A stretch of DNA of 64,000 nt, taken from contig CACRSC010000017.1 of NCBI GenBank assembly GCA_902651635.1, forward strand, positions 293,465-357,464, written 5' to 3'. Source of the stretch: Mastigamoeba balamuthi (Eukaryota > Evosea > Mastigamoebida > Mastigamoebidae). The notes beneath the pieces were generated by a model, which was not told the origin of the DNA, searched no databases, and was given only the letters and a program-made list of their open reading frames with translations. A program made the position numbers and the translations under genes. Below are positions 13,501 through 24,769 of the stretch, one piece after another. The stretch's first letter is position 1. Each line of letters starts with the position of its first letter.

Positions 13501-14437
13501 TTTTGCATAAAAGTATGATTTACTCTCTTCACTAAATACTGTGTTAATTTTGCATAATTATTGAAATAATGTATGCATAGAACAATCAAATTTTCCTATA
13601 TTTAGGAATGGAACAGAAAGGCAAGGCTGGAACAGAAACACCAAAGGGGCTTCAGCAGAGTTTATGTCCTTGCAATACAAGATGTCCACAACTGACTTGG
13701 ACTTGAGCTTGAATGACTGGTTTGAGCCTTTTGTCTTCATCTTAAGTGGCTTGGCAGGCTTACTTGGGTCTCCTTGGTCTTCACTGGTCTTAGGGTCGGA
13801 CAAAGCAGATGAGGGCTCTTGTTCCTTGCTTGTCTTACTTTCTTCTTCACCCTGACTTTCATTCTTATCTGACATGACATGCCAGTTCCAATGCTCTCGT
13901 TCTCAGTCTTATCAGTTACTTTCTCTATCTTCTTCCCAAACAGAGGTTTAACTAGTACAAAATAGTGATGCTTTGGGCCCGACACCAAGAGCACCAATGT
14001 GTTTTCACCATGATACTGAACACCCCACCCCAGGTACAGGATCCTCTTCTGATTGTTAACCTTTCACTGATACCAGGATAAGCAATATATGCAAGAGACT
14101 TCTTGCATTCATTGCCTCAGCTGTTCCCAATTCCTGGCACTGCCACAACGGGGCAGTAGCATGCAGGTGCTGGAATTGACCTCAGTGAGCAGTTACTTTT
14201 ATACACAGAGCACCAGTGCACATGAGTCTACCTAAAGTACAAGTAGGTCGTTCCTCTCACAGCTGCTATGTAGGAAGCAGCAGAATATGCATCCCACAGT
14301 GTTTCCCTCTCTGCTAAAAGTCTCTCATTTTGCCTTCTGGCATCCTTGTGTTCCTTGCATTAAGGATCAACCTCAAAAATAACCAGTGACAGATCCCATT
14401 TTTTCTTTTTTGGGATAAGTCTGCAATTTTATTTGTA

Positions 14438-14740
14438 TTACTTCTTAAAGGTATGAAAACTGAAAGTAAATGTCATAAGGTGCTTGTACTCTTTTTTGCT
14501 TTCCAGAAAGGGTAAGCTGAGGGCCTTCCACTGCCCCTTGATGAGGCCAAACGAACTCTCAATCCTCCCATGGATATCATGATTGTTCATGGCCCACTTG
14601 GCAGCGGGCAGTTCAGCAGGGGCAGCTGCACACCCACACTTCAGGGAACGGGCCCAGATACTATGAATGATCAAGGTGATCGTGGGCTCATGAGATGTGG
14701 TTGTCTGCAATCCCATGATCATACCTAAAATCATGTTTTA
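14438..14740 (-). mobile_element. PIF/Harbinger-like DDE transposase relic (3' part)
   Basis: The minus-strand frame holds NHDIHGRIESSFGLIKGQWKAL (22 residues; key positions R, IE, FG, K, L). This matches the R..IE..FG.lK.rw..L block around the third catalytic acid of Harbinger-type DDE nucleases. Upstream on the same strand, up to about 14900, weak traces of the preceding strand remain, but the frame is broken. No terminal repeats were found. It is a plain DNA-transposon remnant and looks inactive. Confidence 0.6.
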
Positions 14741-15046
14741 TCTCACATTTGTGGGCCTGCATCCAATGCCCATTGTACAACTTCGGGGTGTATGGGCCCC
14801 AGAGGCCACAAACATGACTGCAGACGTCTGCAGCAATCATGTATCAAGTTCCAGGTCCTTCGAGCTTGTGTGACCACATGTCACCCTTCTTGATCCCCCT
14901 CTGTACTGGTCAATCACCACTGAAGGTGTGCTTTGCAATTGATGAGCTACAAGCTCTGGTACCATTCCCCACCCATTCTCAGCACGTTCCTCACGGCTGA
15001 CACAGATTCTTCATGTGAATGCCCATGCAACCCATAACGATGGTGC

Positions 15047-17494
15047 TCAGCTGCGGAAGCCAGACCTCTCGTAGTAGGCCTGAATCCTGCTGCGCAGCGT
15101 TTTGCACGGGAGAAGGGGTTCCCTGGCCATAGGGGTGCCTGTCATAGGTGACGTGTCATGGCCCTCGAGCCACGTGCAGATGGCAGCAGCCTCGTACACA
15201 CACCCATCTGGTGCCACCACAGGATCCTTCATCAGCTGCAGCGTGATCGGGCACTTGAATGACGCCAGCACTGCCTTGCCCACCTCACCCTGGCTTGGCT
15301 GTGCCAGTGATACAGAGCAGAGTGCTTCTCCTGGTGCTCCGCTCCCAGCCACAGGCAAACTCGGCAGAGCAGAGGGCACGGCCACGGGGTTACCAAAGAA
15401 ATTTGCCAGTGCCGCAAAGTGATCGTCACGCAGCTTCTCCGCCAGCTCCACCAGCTCGTCCCTCGGCCCCATCACATTGACGCCCATTTTCTTCAGGTCC
15501 TCGTCGTTCAGGTGCATCAGCTGGCTGCCGGTCACCCCTGCACGGCGCAGCACCTTGCGCACCTCTGCTGGCACTCTGCTCCGCTCCAGCCACATGCTCA
15601 CGTCCTTGGGTGTCCACGACGGCGTCATCACTGCGTCTGCACCAGCATTATTGTTGCGAGCACGCAGGCCAGTGGCGATGGTGTCGAGTGCGGGGCGAGA
15701 CAGTCGCAGCTGCCCGNGGGGCGAGACAGTCGCAGCTGCCCGCATGCCTCCACTGTCATCAGGGCGTGGCGCAGGCACTGGCAGTCGGCCACCGAGGCAA
15801 CACCCAGCTCGCGCAGGCGGGTCCTGTCCTTGCTGATCCTGACAAGCGACCGCCCCTTGATCTCGTTCTGCTTGAATGCTGCTGCATGCGCGCCCAGACC
15901 AACCTCGTGCAGCACGTCCACCACGTCGTCCACGCCCAGTGCTACAATGCACCGCTCCTCCAGAAGCGCACGTAGCCGCTCCGCCTGCTTGTCCGCAGCA
16001 TCCAGGGCCTCTCTTGCGCGCTGCTCTTCCTCCCGCAGCTGCTGTGCAGTGCGGCACGCCTCGCGCTCTGCCACATCCGCTGCTGCTGCTGCCGCTGCTG
16101 CTTCGCACTCGCTGCGCTCTGCCGCAGACAGCACCTCCCGCTGCGCTGCCAGCTCGGCCTCAAGCTGTGCCACGCGCCTGCGTGGTACCTCTGCTGCCTC
16201 GCGCATGCGCGTGTGCTGCTCTGCTGCTGCCTGGCGTTCGGCTGTGCACTGAGCTGCATTCTTGGCTGCCTGTTTGCTGGCCTCTGCTGCTCGCTCAACC
16301 GCTTCCAGGCATGCTACTGCTGCTGCCAATGGGCCAGTGCTGCTGCTGCTCCCGGTGCTCCCCTTGGTTTCGGCACACAGTGAAGCTGCCTGTCCCCGCT
16401 GGTAGTGTCAACAGCATTTGTGTAGCGGTTAGCCCATGGATTATCACAAGGGGACATAGTGGGGGCAAGTGCTAACAAGCAGTGCCAGAAGGCGGGTTAC
16501 GTCGCGCACTGGCTCGTCTGTGGCTGTTCCAACAAATTGCTGCTGCTGCACATCCGCAATGGGGTTGCCATATACTATACAGACATTGTGCCGTGGCAGT
16601 GAGTGACAGGCGCTGGTGCCAGTGCCGTGTTATTTGTCCGCACCGTTAAGATGAGTGAGGTTTGTGAGTCTCCCGATCTCTGGGGGAAGTGACGTCAGCT
16701 TGTTGCAGTCGACTGAGAGGGCACAAGGGTCAGAGCCCAGTGGCACTGGAGTAGTGAGTGACAGGCTGCTGTGTGTGCTGTGCGTTGTTTGTTGTTCGCA
16801 CCCCTGAGCTGAGTGAGGTTTGTGAGTCTGCCGATCTCTGGGGGCAGCGCCCTGAGCTTGTTGCTATCGACTGAGGAGACACGGGGTCAGAGGCCAGTGG
16901 CACAGGGATGGTGAGTATCATGCACTAGTGTGTTCTGAGTGGTTTTTTTGTTCGCACCATAGAGCTCAGTGATGTTTGTGAGTTTGCCAATTTTGGGGGG
17001 CAGCACCCTCAGCTGGTTGCTGCTAACTGAGGGCACAGGGGTCAGAGGGCCAGTGGCACAGATGTGGTGAGTGACAGGCGCTGGTGCGTGAATTGTGTGT
17101 TGTTTGTTGTTCGCACCGACGAGCTGAGTGAGGTTTGTGAGTCTGCTGATCTCCGGAGGCAGCGCCCTCAGCTGATTGGAGCCGACTGTGGCAGTGGGTA
17201 AGAGGACCAGTGGCACAGGGCGTGGCACAGGGGTGGTGAGTGTCAGGCGCTGTTGTGTGTGCTGTGTTGTTTGTTTTTCGCACCGTAGAGTACGGTGAGG
17301 TTCGTGAGTCTGCCAATTTTGGGGGGCAGCGCCGTCAGCTGGTTGTTGCTGACTGCGGGACACAGGGGTCAGAGTGACATTGGCAAGGGGCTGCGCAGTA
17401 GTGCACGGTCGAGAGAGGTCTCGCTGAGAGGCACGTCTCTGGTGAGGGTGGTGCCGTTGGAACGGGGGCACACGAGACGCACAGTCTGGGCCAT
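15047..17494 (-). CDS. LRR / coiled-coil / SAM-SAM / U-box E3 ubiquitin ligase
   Basis: The start is ATG 17494 (MAQTVRLVCPRSNG). A phase-1 intron leads into five consecutive 69-nt LRR exons (for example VDCNKLTSLPPEIGRLTNL, 16712-16644). All are separated by phase-1 introns that split a Val or Leu codon. The LRR ends with YGNPIADVQQQQ. A further intron (about 16480-16405) joins in frame to an Ala/Glu-rich coiled coil (16380-15970). SAM 1 follows (VDDVVDVLHEVGLGAHA, 15935-15750), then SAM 2 (WTPKDVSMWLERSRVP, 15620-15420), then a U-box (FKCPITLQLMKDPVVAPDG, 15275-15060). The layout parallels LRSAM1 (LRR, coiled coil, SAM, RING) but has a U-box and tandem SAMs. It should recruit an E2 and ubiquitinate targets sensed by the LRR. 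The frame is disturbed only at the single N (15717), where a 25-nt duplicate looks like an assembly artefact. Confidence 0.82.
15692..15742. other. Single-N assembly join with 25-nt duplicated overlap
   Basis: Bases 15692-15716 and 15718-15742 are identical on either side of the N at 15717. With one copy, the SAM1-SAM2 linker of the U-box gene reads continuously; with both copies it is out of frame. An unmerged contig overlap is the simplest explanation. Confidence 0.85.
16644..17352 (-). repeat. Tandem LRR exon-intron units, about 158 bp period
   Basis: Five units repeat with spacing of about 158, 156, 158 and 167 bp. Each has one 69-nt LRR exon and one intron of about 88 nt. The introns resemble each other as well as the exons (shared TGTTGTTTGTTGTTCGCACC-type donor side and GTGAGTGACAG-type interior on the + strand). 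This indicates duplication of whole exon-plus-intron modules. Confidence 0.8.
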
Positions 17495-17819
17495 CGTGAT
17501 GGCTCCACAAACCACAACACAACAAACAACGCAACAACACAACAACAAAACAACAAAACAACACACAATTAACTGCTGCGCCGGTGATGGATTCGTTGCA
17601 ATGGCGATTCTCAAGTTCACAGATACTAAATTGCGAGCGCAGTCCAAACCAGCTCCACAACGGAGCACCTTCGCTGCTTTTGTATGAGAATGAGACCACA
17701 GAGCGGGGGAGCAGTGCAGTCAGTCACGCAGCCGTGTGGCGACCATCGCCGCGTGGATGCCGCCCAGCCGCACCGAGCTACCCGGGGGTCTCCGCTCGGT
17801 GACCTTTTGCCGCCCTCGA

Positions 17820-18260
17820 CGCCGGCGATGGCGTGGCCCCGACCCGACAGTGCCTGCCCGCGGCGTCTCGCATACCTGTGGCACCACCAAGTCGTTGGCG
17901 CTGGCGAGGCGGGCGGCGGCGACGACCTAGTCGATGTTCTCGCAGACGCTGCCGCTCAACAGCAGGGCTCCTGATGAACGATCGGGAGGCGCCGGCAGCT
18001 CGGGTTGGAGGCGCGCGACGAGGCGACCCTCGAGGTGCAGCAAGGGTCCTGATGTTCTCGAGGGCCTCGTAGGCGCGCTGAATGCGCTCTGCTGGTGCCC
18101 GCTGAGGAAGTGCAGGTCGGCGTACGAGGCCACTAGCGGGAGGGGCAGCACAGCGCAGGCGGCGAGCGCGTGAGGCGCCACTCGCCCGTGAAGCCCACGG
18201 CGACGCCGCAGCTTCGCTGGAGAGCAGCTGGGCCTGGGATTGCGTCTTGGCGAGCTGAGG
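17820..18260 (-). pseudogene. ABCB (P-glycoprotein type) transporter relic
   Basis: Reading right to left in shifting frames: GFTGEWRL then LAACAVLPLPLVASY resembles the membrane core of ABCB proteins. AYEALENIRTLAA (near 18050) is the well-conserved EALxNIRTV motif. LPIVHQEPCCLSGSVCENID (near 17990-17930) is the Q-loop region (VxQEPxLFSxTIxENI). VVAAARLASANDLVV follows (AAxxANAHDFI). The pieces lie in the right order but in different frames, and the stretch between the EALENIRT and QEP motifs is too short to contain a Walker A. It therefore looks like a deleted, decayed ABCB gene with no usable reading frame. Confidence 0.55.
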
Positions 18261-18453
18261 GTTGTGTTTGAGACCATTTTTTTGGGTTGACGAGGCTGAG
18301 GCAATCTCACCTCCTAATTGTCTGTGGGCGCACTTGATCGCACATGACCTGCCCAACCTGGCGAGGCTATGAAGAGCACGTGGGCGGGCTCTCGAACCTA
18401 TCGGAGAAGCTAAATAAATGAACCAGCGTTGGTTTGTCTGTACGATCCAATTT

Positions 18454-21236
18454 TCAGGGCAGTGTGCTCCTGATGACGGATTTGATGCTACGCATAAGCT
18501 CCTCCCAGAAGAAGTCGTCGAGGTTGCCCTGGTGGACGAAGACGAGGACGTCGTCGCCCTCCACCCTCGTCTTGAGAAGTCCCTTATCGTTCGTCCCCGG
18601 GATGACCACGTGGATGCGCAGCTGCCCGAGGATCTTGTCGGGCACGCCCGAGTCCTCGAACTCGTCGCGCATGGCCTCGAGGTTGCGGCCGCGCTTGCCG
18701 TCCTTCGTGAACGACTGGCGGATGTCCGACGACGCGATGTTGTCCTTGTGCATCGCGGGCGTGACGAGCTCGCACGAATACTTGTTGGCGACCGTGCAGA
18801 AGTATCTCTGGCTCTGCAGAGCCAGAATCCCGTCCTGCCGCGTCTGGTTCTGCGGGATCAGCACCGCTCCCCTAACCGGCTCGAGCAGGAACTGGATGTC
18901 GCCGTGGCAGCCCTCCTTGTAGCCAAGCTCCTGGGCCGTACCGACAACAACGAGCTGACGACTCGGAGGGTCAGAATTTACTGGAGGAGGAGACAGACGA
19001 CGAACCTTGAGCGTCTCGCGAACGATATAGTCGAGGACGCAGCCCTTGCACGAGCTCTTCGGCGACAGAGTCGCGAGGACGTCGCACAGGAGGCGGAAGT
19101 GGTCGTGCAGCGCGGAGACCTCCACCCCAGAGGCCTCAAGCTTGTCGGAGATAACAGCGACGGCCAGGGGCTCCGAGAGCCGGAGCCTGCAGAGGCCACT
19201 GACCTTGTCGTCGTCGACGATCGCGCAGAGCGAGTTGGTGAACAGGTCGATGTCGCCGCGCGCCTGCGCCCACTCTAGAACGCCACCATAGACCTCCCAT
19301 GCGAGGACTATCTTGGAGAGCTTCGGGATCCAGAGCGCACGATCCTTATCGAGCAGCTTGTCAACGTCGCTCACGATCCTCCCACGGCATTCCTCTATGG
19401 CAGCGTCTATTGCCGAGTTGATGGCACGCTTCTTGAACTTGACGTCCACTCCCCACTCGGGATTCCACTGCAACGTGTCGATCACGAGGGCCGTGAACCT
19501 GCAAGTGGGAGCCAATTATGCAAGACGTTTGGGTGTACAACGGGACAAACCTGAATCTGCCCTTGAGAAGGCTTGCCTTCTCCTGTTTGATTGTGCATCT
19601 GCTGAGGTCGAAGAACTCCCCGAGGACTCCCACAGGGTCGTCGTTGCTGGGGAAGTCGACAATCACGTGGACGGTGCACTCGGCCTTGGCGACGGCGGGC
19701 TCGATGAGGTCCTGGATCGGCACCGTCACGAACGTTCCGGCTGTCACGAGCGGCGCCCCGAAGAACTGCAGCGCCGCCAGCAGGGACGTCGCGAAGCTCC
19801 TCTCGACGTTGCTGCGTGGGCGCTGGTGCACAGCGTCCCACCACTCGGCAGTCTCCATCGTCTGGACCTTGGAAGAGAGCACGGCGGCGCGTAGGATATT
19901 CGTTGCGCTCGGGATCTCGTCCCAAGCCAGCACAGGCCCCCTGCGCCCCGTCAGCTCACTGATGCGCTCGACAGCGGCCACGACGAGCTCCACGGCCCTC
20001 GAGCACACTTTTTCGTCGTCGTTGATGATGGCGAGGAAGTCGTCCACGACCTTACTGCCGCCGTTCAGCTGGTCGACGAAGAACGTGATCGGCTCGAGCT
20101 CCTCCGTCGCCTCGTCCAGCAGCAGCAGGAGGTGCAACAGCTTCGCGAGCACGCGCTTGGCGACGATGACGTTCGCCACGTCCTGGAACTTCTTCTGCGC
20201 GAGCTTCTTCTTCTCCCACCCCTCGAGCGGGCGGCCCGTCTCGGCGTCGACGGCGTCGGAGACCTCGACAGACATTTGGGTCATGAGGCGCTCGGCCTCG
20301 GCGTAGTCTGAAGCGAGGTCCTTGCCGATGCTGCAGTCGGTGAACACGACAAAGTACTGCTTTGCCAGCTCGATTATTGCCGTAGTCTTGCCGACGCCTG
20401 ACGAGAAAGTCGTGAGAGAGAGAAGTGTAGCCGGACGTACCTGATTTTCCGACGAGGCTGGCAACATTCTTGCTGAAGGGGACGCGGCGCAGCGCCTGGC
20501 TGATCACGGTGGAGAGAGGAACTGACCCCGATGTGGCAGATGTGCACGGCTCCTCCGAAGACGTCCCAAACTAGTAGACGGGGTGAGCGAGGGGCGAGTA
20601 TTGCAGTTGTCCGAAGCGAAGCCACAAACCCTCCCCAGAAGGAAAAGCTTGTCGCCGGTGCCGTAGCGCGGGAGCGGGCGCTTGAAGAACGGGCCGTAGC
20701 GCGCGCGCTGCAGCGCCTCCTCCTCGGCCGGATCGGGGTACACGTGCTCATGTCCGCGGAGTCTGGATTTGCCAAGGAGAATGTCCAGCACCCTGGAGTC
20801 GCTGAGCGAAGCGAAGGAGAGATGGCCTTCGAAGGAATTAGGCGATAAGACGCAGGCGCCGCACGGGCCGGAGTTTTGGGCAGAGTGCCTGTTTTGAATT
20901 CCGCAATTTGTTCGCGATTTTATGAATTGTGGGGTGAAAATGGCGCGAAATCAAAGGGAGGTGAGCACTCGCAGCGTTTGTCATACCATGGGGAGCCGTA
21001 GGCGAGAGGGGCTCGATGGAGATGTGTACATCCTCTTCGTGGTTGAAGGTGCGCAGAGAGTAGCCTGTGTTGGTGTCCGTCTCGAGGAGGAAGCGGTGCG
21101 GGAGTAGAAGGTGGATTTTGCGCGCGTCGAACTCCTTCTTGACTGACGGGACGTGGACCCTTCCTGGGATGCCGTGGTGGAGCGGTATGTGGCGCTTGTC
21201 CGCCGGGTCAATGAAGAAGTTGGCAAAGGGCTCCAT
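18454..21236 (-). CDS. P-loop NTPase of uncertain family (possibly Crinkler/RHS-like)
   Basis: The start is MEPFANFFIDPADKRH (ATG 21236). A spliced N-terminal exon ends at SPTAPHG, then HLSFASLSDSRVLDILLGKS follows. A phase-matched intron splits the P-loop: LVGKSG | VGKTTAIIELAKQYF (about 20440-20400). A Walker B-like strand is PVLAWDEIPSA (near 19920). The C-terminal exons (to 18454) include FLLEPVRGAVLIPQNQTRQDGILAL and KYSCELVTPAMHKDN, then IHVVIPGTNDKGLLKTRVEG. A sensor-like P-loop ATPase followed by a possible PD-(D/E)XK-like fold is reminiscent of Crinkler/RHS proteins, but I could not confirm this. A STAND-type NTPase is the main alternative. At least five introns. No transmembrane segment seen. 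Confidence 0.7.
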
Positions 21237-22600
21237 CAAGAACAAATGTTACGGATAAATCTGCGAGAACAAGGATGTGAGCGGAAAATCCTACTGAACC
21301 TGCGTCAGGATTTCTCCCGTTCAATTGACTCCCGCCCCGGCGAATGACGCAGCTCCCTCCGTGCTCTCGCGGGTAACACCTACAAAGTCACCTCAAGAGT
21401 TCAGCAGGGTGGGACTCGAAAGGTCACCAGGAGAGACGCCCTCGAGGAGCAGGGGCCCTCCTACCTTCTGCTGAAAAGGTAGCAGGGCGACCATTCGATG
21501 GCTCAGATGTGCATGTGGTCGTAGAATCCTCAGCTGCCCCTGAGGCCCTGGTTGCTGCAGAGGAAGCCCAAAACGACGATTCGGGAGGCCTGCTGCTTGG
21601 CGGCTCAGGGATGTCACGGCCTGTGTCGCAGTTTGAGACTGCCAGGTAGCCCAATCATGGTAAGGACAACCCTGTGGAAGAAGGGATGGAAGAACACTGG
21701 AAAGTCTCGGAATCAGGGGCCGGTGAGAGGGCACCTGCAAAGAAACGAGTGGTGGGACTCATCTGTTGCAGTGTGACATCAAGCCCTGAATCGGCTCACA
21801 GGGAGTCGCCAGCCGAGCCTGGAAGCATGGAGACCTGAGTTGCATGTACTGAATAGGGGAGTAAGAAGGGTGTGGGGAACGGAATAAGTGAAGGGAAACA
21901 TCTGAAATAAGTTCTGTAGAAGGGGGGGAACTGTGTTGGGTGAAAGAAGGCAAGGCAGCACACCTTCATTCTTGACCTGATATGGCAAGGGAAGGGAATT
22001 GAAGGAAGGAGAGAAGGAAGGGGAAGGGGAGGGAGCAGGGAAGGGGGCAGGAGCAGGAGTGAAGAAGGGAGATTAAAGTGCAGGAGGGGAAGAGAAGCAT
22101 ATGTTGATATGCAGAAAGGGCATAAGGGAGATATGTGAGAACTGTAAGGGGAAGGAAGAGAGGACAGAAGAAAGGGGTAAAGGAGCACAGGAACAGGGCA
22201 AGGGAAAGGGGAAGAAGATTGTACAGTGTGTGGTAAGTGTGAGAAGAGTTAAGATATGATGTTATCACAGTGAATATATCTTTGAAATCCAGAATATCAT
22301 GGTTCATGGTTCAACAGAGTTAACTTGAGAGTAAAACAGAGAAGAAGAATGAAATTCAGCACAGCTTTATCATAATTAGTACTATATGAATGCTTTAATT
22401 GCAATGTTGCACTACATGCAATGCATGTGATGGAATTACATTGCTTAATTGGTGCAACATTCACTACTAGCACAAATATTTGTGCTGCTAGTGCTACATA
22501 TAATGTATAGCACAAGGTAAAATATATCTATAATGCTGAATTTAGGTCGCATGTAGTGCTAAAATTACTAATAGCGATATATCACTGAATCCTTCATACA
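21237..22600. other. Gene-free stretch, low complexity
   Basis: No convincing gene. GC falls from left to right: 21300-21780 is mixed sequence, 21985-22230 is a polypurine tract, and 22300-22600 is AT-rich. Short open frames on the minus strand across the polypurine region are composition artefacts. Confidence 0.6.
21985..22230 (+). repeat. Polypurine tract (A/G on + strand)
   Basis: About 250 bases are almost entirely A and G on the + strand (AAGGGAAGGG-, GGAAGG-, GGAGGGAG-like runs), with few pyrimidines. Such strand asymmetry can form triplex DNA and often marks decayed simple repeats. Confidence 0.75.
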
Positions 22601-24480
22601 TATAGCAGGGAGCCACGGGTGGCAAACAAATAGGAAAAAAGCAGAAGGACTAGCACGCCACCTGGTACGCAACCATCAAGGGGAGCCCACATGCCAACTA
22701 GCAAATCTCAACAGGATAGGGTACCGTTTTAATACCAATCTGGAGCTCCAATGGAACATCCTATCAAAGGAACATGACAGGACTGGCTACTAATAGCTAC
22801 CAACAGCTCCTACGACCCGAGCTGCAGAAAGATGGCAATGGCCATAGTAGTAGATGGACACCCAGACATGAATGAAGCCATACAAGTCAAGGGAGCATGC
22901 GCCTCCTGGACACCAGAGCTACAAGCAGTCGAATACATGGCAGAAATTATGGACCCATCATTCAAATGTGTTATAGCATGTGATAACGACCTAATAGTGC
23001 AAACCCTAAACACGGGGGACCTCACAACAGTTGTAGACAAAGACGCAGTCCGCAGATTCATCTGACTACGGGAACTTGCGCATGCCAGTGGAGGAGACAT
23101 TGTACTTCAACACATCCACAGCCACCAACTGGACGGATGAGAAGAGGAAAGTGACGCCACAAAAGCCCGCATAGAACGGGATAACCAGAGATGGGGCACG
23201 GAGCTGCAGAGAGTAATCCAACTAAATGCTATGGCAGACAAACTCGCACAACAAGCATTTACCCAAGACAGATGCCATGATCCAGACCACCTTCTATGGG
23301 GTATCGACCTTGCCGCAATCCAGGAACTCACTACAGGAACATCCCCTAAACCAACACACAACTTCTACACAGTGTTCAACATCGCACAGTGACACCACCT
23401 CCACTGCTGTGAAACCCAAGAGATACAGCAGGAATCACGAAGGTCCCACCAGTACTTCTCCATGAAAACACCAGAAAACAAGCCCAGCACCTGCGCTGGT
23501 ACCAAGCCATCATGGGCACCTATTGCACCCACAAAAATGCACAAGACGGAACTCTCTGACGAGTGTGGGAAGATTTAACCTGCATCTGACTACACTGGAG
23601 TGATCCCCAATGCCCGTTCTGTACTGCCAAGGCTGACTCCCTAGCCCACCATCTGTGGACTTGCCCTCAGCAGGGCCCGTGGTGCACCAAACTCAGCAGC
23701 ATCATAGGCATATCCCCTACAGAACTTACACTGTGGACACATGCCCAATCTGCCAAGCACAAAGATGCAACCCATGCACTACACGCTGGCATATGGCACC
23801 TGAGCGAAGAACCAATAATCCAAGCAACAATTAGAAATACAGGAAGAATGGATGGCCACCATATGAGACTGGCTGGAAGACATGAGCCACGAAGACAACC
23901 AAAGGGCGCATGCAGCACAAAAAAGACAGATACCAGGTGACGTCCCCAAAACCCCCTTCACCTGTTCAGACACTGCCCAACCAAACAAACGACACAGACC
24001 ACATACACAACCACACAGAACCCTCACTATCATAGAACCCACAGACGATGACATGATATACAACAACGTACCCAAGGAGCCCATCCTACCAAAAAAGAAT
24101 ACCCCAATACGACCACCCCCAAGGGCCCCTAAACCATACCACCAGGAAACACCAGCCCCAATATGTATGACACCATAAATAGATGCTACTCCCACCTCCA
24201 CCCACAAAAGAAAAACACCAGACATACCACCCACTATGACATCAGACATTGCCACAATCAAGCGAGCCATCAAACGCTGATGCACCCCCAACATAGATCG
24301 CAACCACATGATTATCAGCATGTTCAATAAGTACACAGACAAAGTTAGAAACCAAAAACAGGATGCGGTTCTGGATTCAGTCCTCCCAGAACCGTCTCTG
24401 AACACACCCCCCCAGGCCACACAATACACATGCCCTCCCCAGACACACCACCCACCGTAAACCCCCCCCCCCCCCCAACG
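22600..24480 (+). mobile_element. LINE (non-LTR) 3' end: RNase H and C-terminal zinc motif
   Basis: The frame from about 22830 carries an RNase H-like order of motifs: GACASWTPELQAVEYMAEI (the E helix), ACDNDLIVQTL (third-strand D), LQHIHSHQ (outer His) and NAMADKLAQQA (final N/D helix). Near 23610-23680 comes CPFCTAKADSLAHHLWTCP, a C-x2-C-x8-H-x4-C knuckle. Such knuckles typically follow the RT/RNase H region of non-LTR elements. A Pro/Thr-rich tail runs to 24178, and a poly-C run lies near 24460-24477. No RT core is left, so it is a 5'-truncated copy, and it is interrupted by several stops. A different retroelement class is less likely but not excluded. Confidence 0.55.
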
Positions 24481-24769
24481 CCCCTGGCTCATATGAGCTC
24501 ATTCCTCACTGGTAGCGGAACGGGAAACGATGATTTTTCTTTTTTTCTTAGCAATATATCGATATTTTAGTGCTAGATTTAGCACAAAATTAGTAATTGA
24601 ATCGCTAAAGTAGTGCTGAAAAAACATTGCTAAAGATTAGGTGCTTCATTGCACAAAAGACACAGTGATGATCAAATGTTTAATATGTGGTAAAATAAAC
24701 ACAGCATCAAAGAGAGAGAGTAAAGCAGCTTAAGCCAATCAAGACAGTTCACTTTCATAGTGGCTGAAG

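Larger units (their letters stand above)
13051..15046. other. AT-rich island between genes, transposon-derived
   Basis: Composition drops sharply from GC-rich coding DNA to AT-rich. Apart from the repeat copy (13255-13500) and the transposase relic (14438-14740), there are minus-strand open stretches at 13558-14020, one of them Lys/Ser/Glu-rich. They are not clearly genes and may be further parts of the same dead element. Confidence 0.5.

Noticed and set aside
22535-24600. Inverted terminal repeats around the LINE (TATATCG...TTAGTGCTA at both sides)
   Set aside because: Only short AT-rich words match and the alignment needs several gaps; non-LTR elements lack such repeats.
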